A DNA stretch of 64,000 bases from Polytrichum commune (taxonomy: Eukaryota; Streptophyta; Polytrichopsida; Polytrichales; Polytrichaceae), in contig OX485806.1 in NCBI GenBank assembly GCA_950295325.1, positions 44,883,169 to 44,947,168 of the forward strand, in the 5' to 3' direction. The first letter of the stretch is position 1. Every line of letters starts with the position of its first letter. Under the pieces are notes generated by a model that saw only the letters and a program-made list of their open reading frames with translations, was not told where the DNA came from and did no database searches. The position numbers and the translations under genes are program-made. Shown here piece after piece: positions 57,351-64,000 of this stretch.

Positions 57351-60300
57351 ACACAAAAAAACCTATTGCCAATCGGGCACCCATCCACCAAGTTGTTCTA
57401 AAAACTAATATAATATTTGATATTTGAGGGATGAATTGACTTTCCATCCATCCAATTAAGAAGAGGTTCATCCATTCAAAGTTATAATAGACAAGTAGGT
57501 ATTGTGGATGGCCAAGAGTTGAAATGGGTATTGTAGGGTTTCCCCACCGACCATTGCCAAGCCAAAATGAGAATTAACTGGTAAATTCTTTAACTCTATA
57601 CTCTTCAATTTATGAATAAAAAAAGCGCGACGAAGGTTAACCCAAATCCAATCCAAATATCTATATAAGGCTAGGGGGTTAGCACCCATCTAACCGTCAA
57701 GGGAGAATTCCAACTCTTATGTGTATGAAGCCTCTCGGTTAAATGTTTTAATGATAGTTTTTTCGTTCATAATTTGTTCGTGTATGATGAAGGCGGATTG
57801 ATCTCTGGCTTTACCACTCTACGTGTTGTAGGTGGTAAGTGGGAGTAATGACCCATGAAACCACCATCATATTATTGGCCCCAAGGGTTAGAGGTGATGG
57901 CCCAAACCCTTGAAGATTGTGCAGTAGGTTAAAAACATATGTTGTTTTATTCCCTGGTCCCATTAAGTTAAAATTTTGTGGTCAAACCATGATAAACTAA
58001 TTAACAACCAAAAAAAATTGTATAACCTCCGTGGGGTCCAACCCAACTGGGAACTTAATTCAAAAGATTGACATTATTCCCTCTGGCACCAAAAATTGGA
58101 GGGTGCCCGTGTTAATCAACCTTCAAGAGACCCACACAGGGCCTTGAAGGGTTTGGGTTTGGATGTGCACCCAACAAGTAGGTGGTGATGCTATAATCTA
58201 TGAACTTAATAATATAGGCTCCGTTCAATCAAACATAAACTAAGAAGAAAGGTTGAGAGGGTGGGACATAATTACGGTCCCCCCATTTAGAGAATTTCAT
58301 TTATAAGAGGTCAAAAATTAGATGTGGCCCAATTGATTAAACAAGTCCAATTGTTATTTTGTCAATTCGAGCAAAAAATAATTAAAAGCCACACACAGAA
58401 AGTGTAGGCTAGGTTATTTCGTTCATTAGGTTTAAAATAAACAATAGAATTCTAGATTATGAGTAGTGAGAAACGAATGTTGAGAAGTGAAAACAACAAA
58501 AAACTTATATATGTATTATATAGAAGTTTTATTAATTTTATTGCATCCTTTATGACATGATAATAATAACTATCATTGACATTCATAATAAAACCAACTT
58601 AGAAAATGAAACATGACATTTTACAAAAAATACTTAATTTTGCAATAAGTCAATAATAAAATAAAAAATAAAAAATGCAAGGAAGATAAAAATGGATAAG
58701 AAACATGTGTTACCCTAAGATATAATGGAAATATATTGATTGCCAAAAAAATTGGAGTTATTTTGTCCACATAGGTTTGTACGCGAATGAGTAAATTATA
58801 ATGAGTACATAGAGTCAAGAATTCCATCGTAGAGTCAAAGTTTCCGCGTGTACTCTCACAATATAATAAAGTGCTCTCCAAACCTTGCAAGTATTTTAAA
58901 AACATGATGACAAAAATAAAAACCTTAGTTATGGTACTTGAATGAGTGCTACCAGAAAACTAACCATAATTATAACTTGTTGTGATGGATCCTGAACATG
59001 AATCAACCTCAAAATCTATGATATCCAAAACCTGCTAATCATAATGTTTAGTGTTTATGCATTGAAGGGGAAGGTGGAGCAACAAAAAAGGAAGCCATAC
59101 TCTTAGCATAAATAGGGAGGCCTCGAGGGGGGGATGGACTTGATAAAAATCTTCGATCTTCAAAAAATGGTCATCAATGTCGGCGACTTTGTGGTATCAC
59201 ATTGCTAGAACATGACCACATATTTATATTAATAATTATTGTTTGCTTCATATGACTATAAGAAAATATATTTGCAATATGCTTAATAAAAAGCCAACCA
59301 TATGAAGCATTTAAAGAAGAAAACAAACAAACTTACTCACAAAATAGATTGATGGGCTTGCGATTAACAATTAGAGAATCATTCGAGTCGTTATAATTGA
59401 TGTCTTTGCCGATATATGTCTTGAAAATATTCAATAATTTAATATATGACTTGAAATAATAAGCAAGAAAAATACATTTGTGAGAAATGTATTGATATTG
59501 TAAAAAAATTGAGGCCAAGTCTCGGTTTGTTTTTTGACGTTCAAAATATTCAAGAACGAGTCATTCAAAATGAACTCGGACGAATTTTGATTAACTTTAC
59601 ATGGCGCAAATTCATGAGCTTTAGTGTTGATTTTGAAAAAGGATAAAGGTTCTGACATGAAAGAAACGACAAGATTGGTATAAGATGAAGTAGTAGGTTG
59701 AAGGACCCTATGCTTCTTGTCAAAATGTTCACCACTCATGATATCATTTTCCTTAGAGTATGTAGAGACTTGAATAATTTTTTTCCTCTTTCCTTTTTTA
59801 GGCTTTGTATATTATAGGTCTTGGTCCAAGATGAAGTGAACAAACTTGAGTTCAACACAGTCATGCGATTCCAATTTAGAATGTGGAGTTTTATTAGATA
59901 GACAGTCTAGATACCATCCACATTCATACCAATAGACCTTATATCATTGTTTGCATATTTTAGGAGTGAATATAGAAATCTCTAACTGAACATCCTCCAA
60001 ACTATCAAAAAAAGGTAGAAACTTGTCCAAAACATTATGAAGAAGCAAGACGCACTTAGAATATCCGTAAAAAAATCAAAATTTTAAATGTGGAAAATTT
60101 TAAAAAATTAATAAAAAATACAATATATATGAGGGTACCCGTTCCATAGCTTGGATACCATAAGATTTTACTTTTAAAGGTTTTTTTTTGGAACACCATC
60201 AATCGATTTGAACATGTGGTAAAATTTCGTTTTTTAGCATATCACCCTCCAAGACTCTATATAATTAGTAAAAGTTGGAAATTTTTCATTACATTTGGGT

Positions 60301-61321
60301 CCATTTTTATGAAACTTTTTGATTAAAAATTTGTATAATCATAAAGTGCAAAAGCTTCTTTAGCCAACTATTGGAATAAAATAAAACAATATTAGGAAAA
60401 AAAACAAACACAAGTATAAATACAAACAAAAACACAAAATAATAAAAAAATCATATGAATACCTGATTCCAAAATGTGGTTTGTGCAACCAAACATCAAA
60501 AGGCTTATCAGAGAGAGGCATCTTCGGGAACTTCAAAGCCATCCAAAAAACGAGTGTAGAATTTTAGAGCTCCAACAACTTCACCTTTAGTTGGGCACGA
60601 GGATGTCACTTCATTGTCTAGTTGAATACCACTTGCGAATAAGGTTTTCTACCCCTATATTACATGTCATAGATAATTTAAGATTTATGATATTTTTCTA
60701 TGTATACATAACCATTGATAATATCTTTGTATATATTTTTTGAAATTTTTGGTCATCTTCATTTTTTTTAGTAATTTGTTTAGTTCAATTTTGCATCAAT
60801 CTAGTTAGTATCGATATGTATTTACGGTAAAGGTTTACAGACACGCGTTCGTAAACATCCGATATTTGCGGTGGCATAATAGGATCTATACCTCCACAAA
60901 ATAAAAACCCAGCACACTACAAGGGTCCCGGGAGCGCAATCCACATTTGAGATGCAAAAATAATCTCTTGGTGAGGGGATGTCTCCTTAAGTAGTGATCG
61001 ATTTCCCTTGGATCCGTTTTTCGACATAGGATACTATCCACCAACTATGTCCTAAAAATAAAAACCTAAGATTATTACATTCCATGTGCCATCCTTATAA
61101 TGGAATGTGTAATCATGGTGGACAACATCCATAGACCATGAGTCCACATAATCACAAAAGCAAAAGGCATGTATTGGCTAATAATATATGAGCATTATAT
61201 ATTATTGAGAGGTGGTTTATAATATTGAAATGCCTAATATTAAGAATTCATTATAGAATTAGTAGAAAAAAATTATAGAATCGTGGAGAAAATTGACCAA
61301 AACAACAACAATAATACATCG

Positions 61322-61425
61322 AATATAAATATAAATATAAATATTTATTTATTTATTTATTAAAAAACAAAAAACAAAAAACAAATTTTAATTTAATTTT
61401 AATTTTTTTAAAAATAAATCAAAAA
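61322..61425. repeat. AT simple-repeat cluster
   Basis: TATAAATATAAATATAAATA is followed by TTTATTTATTTATTTA, then AAAAAACAAAAAACAAAAAA and TTTAATTTAATTTTAATT. These are compound microsatellites. Confidence 0.85.
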
Positions 61426-64000
61426 TCAAAATGTATAATCCAAAATTACAATAGAAAATAATTTGTTGTTTTGCATACAATGTAATGATATTCACTACAA
61501 TATCATGTTATCTCATGTCATCTTGCATTGAATATTGCAATTACATTGACCACCACCCTACCATCCAACATGTTTAATCTACCCACCTATACACACCTAT
61601 ACATAATTGTATTAATAAATACATAAAATTTAAGCGCCTAGATGCCATGAAAGTAGCACATCTATTGTCCTAGTTATGGGTTGAATTAAAACGAAAATTG
61701 TAAATTTTGTCTCTAAAACTTAGGGCCCCCTTGAGTACATCAACATTTACTTCAAAAAAAAATCTAATATCCTTCTTTATATACTATATGTGAGAGAAAA
61801 CATTTTTAAGTACCCCATGTAGATTATGTATGGTAATGACTCAAACGATACCAATTCTTACACTCACATTAGTTCGTACGTGGTATCAAGGAAAACATTT
61901 GTATGCAATGATGCAAAACAATGTATCATTACTGGGTGTTGGGGCTAATTTTGATTTAAGACCAAGGTGTTGGGGTTTATATATTTATTTCACATATACG
62001 TGTTAAATGACTTAAGACCATGGTATAATCGCCTATACCCTAAACAAACATGAGGACATAGGGGTGCAAGCATGGTATAGTGAACAACTCCCAATACATG
62101 TCAAGGCTAAAGTGGAAGTAATTCAAAACTAATATATACCAACTTTAAATTTTGTAAAATAAAACCATAAACTTTTCAAAGTCAAGAAAACTTATGTTCA
62201 CAAAGTATACTAGAAGATGGTGTAAGAGGTGAAAAAATATGTGACATTAAACAAAGAATTGTCACGCAAACTTGTTTAAAATACGAAAACATTACATCAC
62301 ATTGATGGATTTACGCCAATAAATTATGTTGACCTCAAGTTTATAATGAATTCAAGGAATATGAAAAAATTACAACTTCAAAATATTTAAGATTATCGAA
62401 TTTATGTTTTGAACCATATTGAACCATTTGCTTTAAACCTTTACTTTTGATGAAAGGTTTTCAAGGTCTCATATTATTGATATTCTATAATTGAGTACTT
62501 AACACAACAATACATGTCACCGTAAAAAATTAACTCCAATATAAACCACATTTTGCTAGTACTTATAGGCAATAATACAAGCTCAGACCTAGGTGTGGAA
62601 GGATTTAATTAATCCCGAAGGTTGTCTAATGTACAAGAGGGATATGAATTCAACACATACCCACTCGTTTTGTTTTAATACAAGCTTAGACCTATGTGTG
62701 GAAGGATTGAATTCATTTGCCATGTTGTTTAAGATATTATAAGCATATGAATTCAACCCATACCTCTGTGTTTGGTTTTATTATTTATGTTTCAAATGTG
62801 CTTAATTTAAATATCATGCATAATGATACTCGCATCAAAGCATCCAAAGTGTCCAACTTTAATGAAGTTTGCAAGTGGCTCTTGATAGTATTATGTTTTT
62901 GTAAATCCCCTTTCACAAATTGTGATACTTGAGGGAATGACAAGTATTTCTTGCCAAAGTTTCATGAGAATTTGTGGCCAATTGGTATACCACTCGTTGA
63001 TGCCCCACAAAATTGCCATGCCTCATACAATGATTTGTTTTCAATGGAAGTGGATGGGCTTGCCTTATTACAAACTATGCATTTCAGGTTTTTTGTCTAC
63101 CTATGAATTATGATACTCTTGAGCTTTGTGGCTCTCTTCATAAAATAATATTCTTGAAAAATGATCAAAAGTTATAGACCAAGTAACCATGTTTAAAATG
63201 ATTATTTCTTGGTCACAAAAAGTAAGGATTTATGTTCATTTAACTTATTTTCTACATTTGGTACATGCAATTTATGTTGCTTCTTTATGATGGACATTAC
63301 GATGGGTCGAAACCAAGTCACAAAAACTTATAACATTGACCCAATAACATTTGAATCCCACCTTTGAAAAAGAAAATCTTATACTTAAGTTACTCAATTA
63401 GACATCCTATATATTGAATACTATTATTATTCTTGAAATATAGAGTCCCCTCCATACTATAATGGACTAATTGGGAAACGTATTGTTGAGGGTGGAAATA
63501 AATTACAGGGTTGAACGTTCAAGACTAAGAAACGTGGATGAATGGGAAATCGAGGAGCGAGAAGGACGAGAAGGACGAGAAGTTGGATGATTCTTATCTA
63601 TGAAAAGAAAAAGAAAAAATGATTTAAGCATATAGATAAGGAGACTTTAGTCTAAGTTTAGAAAGACTTGAGACTTCTAAAAGTATCTCATAGACCCTCT
63701 TCAAGACCCCTCTCTTCACCCACAAGCAGTGATCGGGGAGATTTTTGGACATAATCGATTGAAGTCCTAATGTTGGCATGTCCAACCGGTTTACATGTTG
63801 ACATCCTCCGGTTTTTCCTTTATTAAGTTGGGGTATATACCCTAAAATCCTCTAAAATGATCGGTGATTTTCCTACAATCTTAAACTTCAACCGGTTAAC
63901 TCTCAAACTCAACCAGTTCATCTGTAAAAGCACTGCCGGTTCTCCCGGATCATAGGCGGCAAGACCCTCTGACGCCGCCTAGTGGCCTTCGCAGAGCTTG

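Larger units (their letters stand above)
55743..64000. other. Long AT-rich tract, no supportable gene
   Basis: Over 8 kb without a convincing ORF on either strand. The open stretches present (for example 56,376-56,588, 58,621-58,905, 60,360-60,542) are low-complexity and lack motifs. No S1, S2 or S3 termini are seen. Composition rises in GC only after about 63,880. Confidence 0.5.

Noticed and set aside
61322-61425. Possible CRISPR-like or structured repeat
   Set aside because: These are plain AT microsatellites with no spacer structure.

Overview
The window looks like a gene-poor, repeat-packed stretch of a large plant-lineage nuclear genome. Coding remnants have short GT-AG introns, dispersed repeats are nested in one another, and every recognisable protein belongs to a transposable element. 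A green-lineage (streptophyte or green-algal) origin is inferred from three things: the Mutator-like transposases, the Ty3/gypsy integrase style, and a domain resembling the plant-transposon family PF20167. The species cannot be fixed from sequence alone; a charophyte or early land plant would fit. I see no ordinary host gene, rRNA, tRNA or CRISPR.

Layout. 1-1,030 is a degenerate satellite array. 2,300-10,900 holds a Mutator-like (MULE) transposase gene on the + strand, split by a 4.08-kb TG...CA element (S3-1). 11,340-12,604 is a broken gene of unknown type. 12,914-15,765 is a TG...CA element (S2-A) with an S1 element inside it. 16,506-24,576 is a second MULE transposase on the - strand, split by S2-D, which itself holds S2-C and S2-B. 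S2-E and S2-F follow to 32,419. 32,425-36,520 is AT-rich and empty. S1-B lies at 36,624-37,559 and S3-2 at 38,060-42,085. An S1-C copy is split into three pieces (43,059-43,480, 52,727-53,146, 55,634-55,742) by a gypsy retrotransposon and by S2-G; S2-G carries a small terminal-inverted-repeat element. 55,743-64,000 is AT-rich with no supportable gene.

Three dispersed families share TG...CA (or decayed) termini with short inverted ends. Many copies also have 5-bp target duplications: AAAAC, CGCAT, CCAGC, CTCGC, ATGGT and TAACA are exact, and several others have mismatches. None shows a paired LTR, so I read them as solo LTRs: S1 (0.97 kb, TGTCGC...GCGACA), S2 (1.4-2.8 kb, TGTGAGCC...GGCTCACA) and S3 (4.05 kb, TGTGGGA...TCCCACA). 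S3 is odd because each copy carries its own promoter-like site, a roughly 680-codon gene and a poly(A) signal.

The most notable object is the gypsy element on the - strand (about 43,481-52,726). Its polyprotein reads Gag (two CCHC knuckles), retropepsin, a DNMT3-like C5 cytosine methyltransferase, reverse transcriptase, RNase H, integrase and a PHD finger. A retroelement with both a DNA-methylation writer and a candidate histone reader is unusual. This copy is dead: it has several frameshifts and many stops, and one frameshift falls where methyltransferase motif VI should be. At six nonsense codons that can be compared with a sister copy in the window, all six are C-to-T or G-to-A changes, as expected from decay of methylated cytosine.
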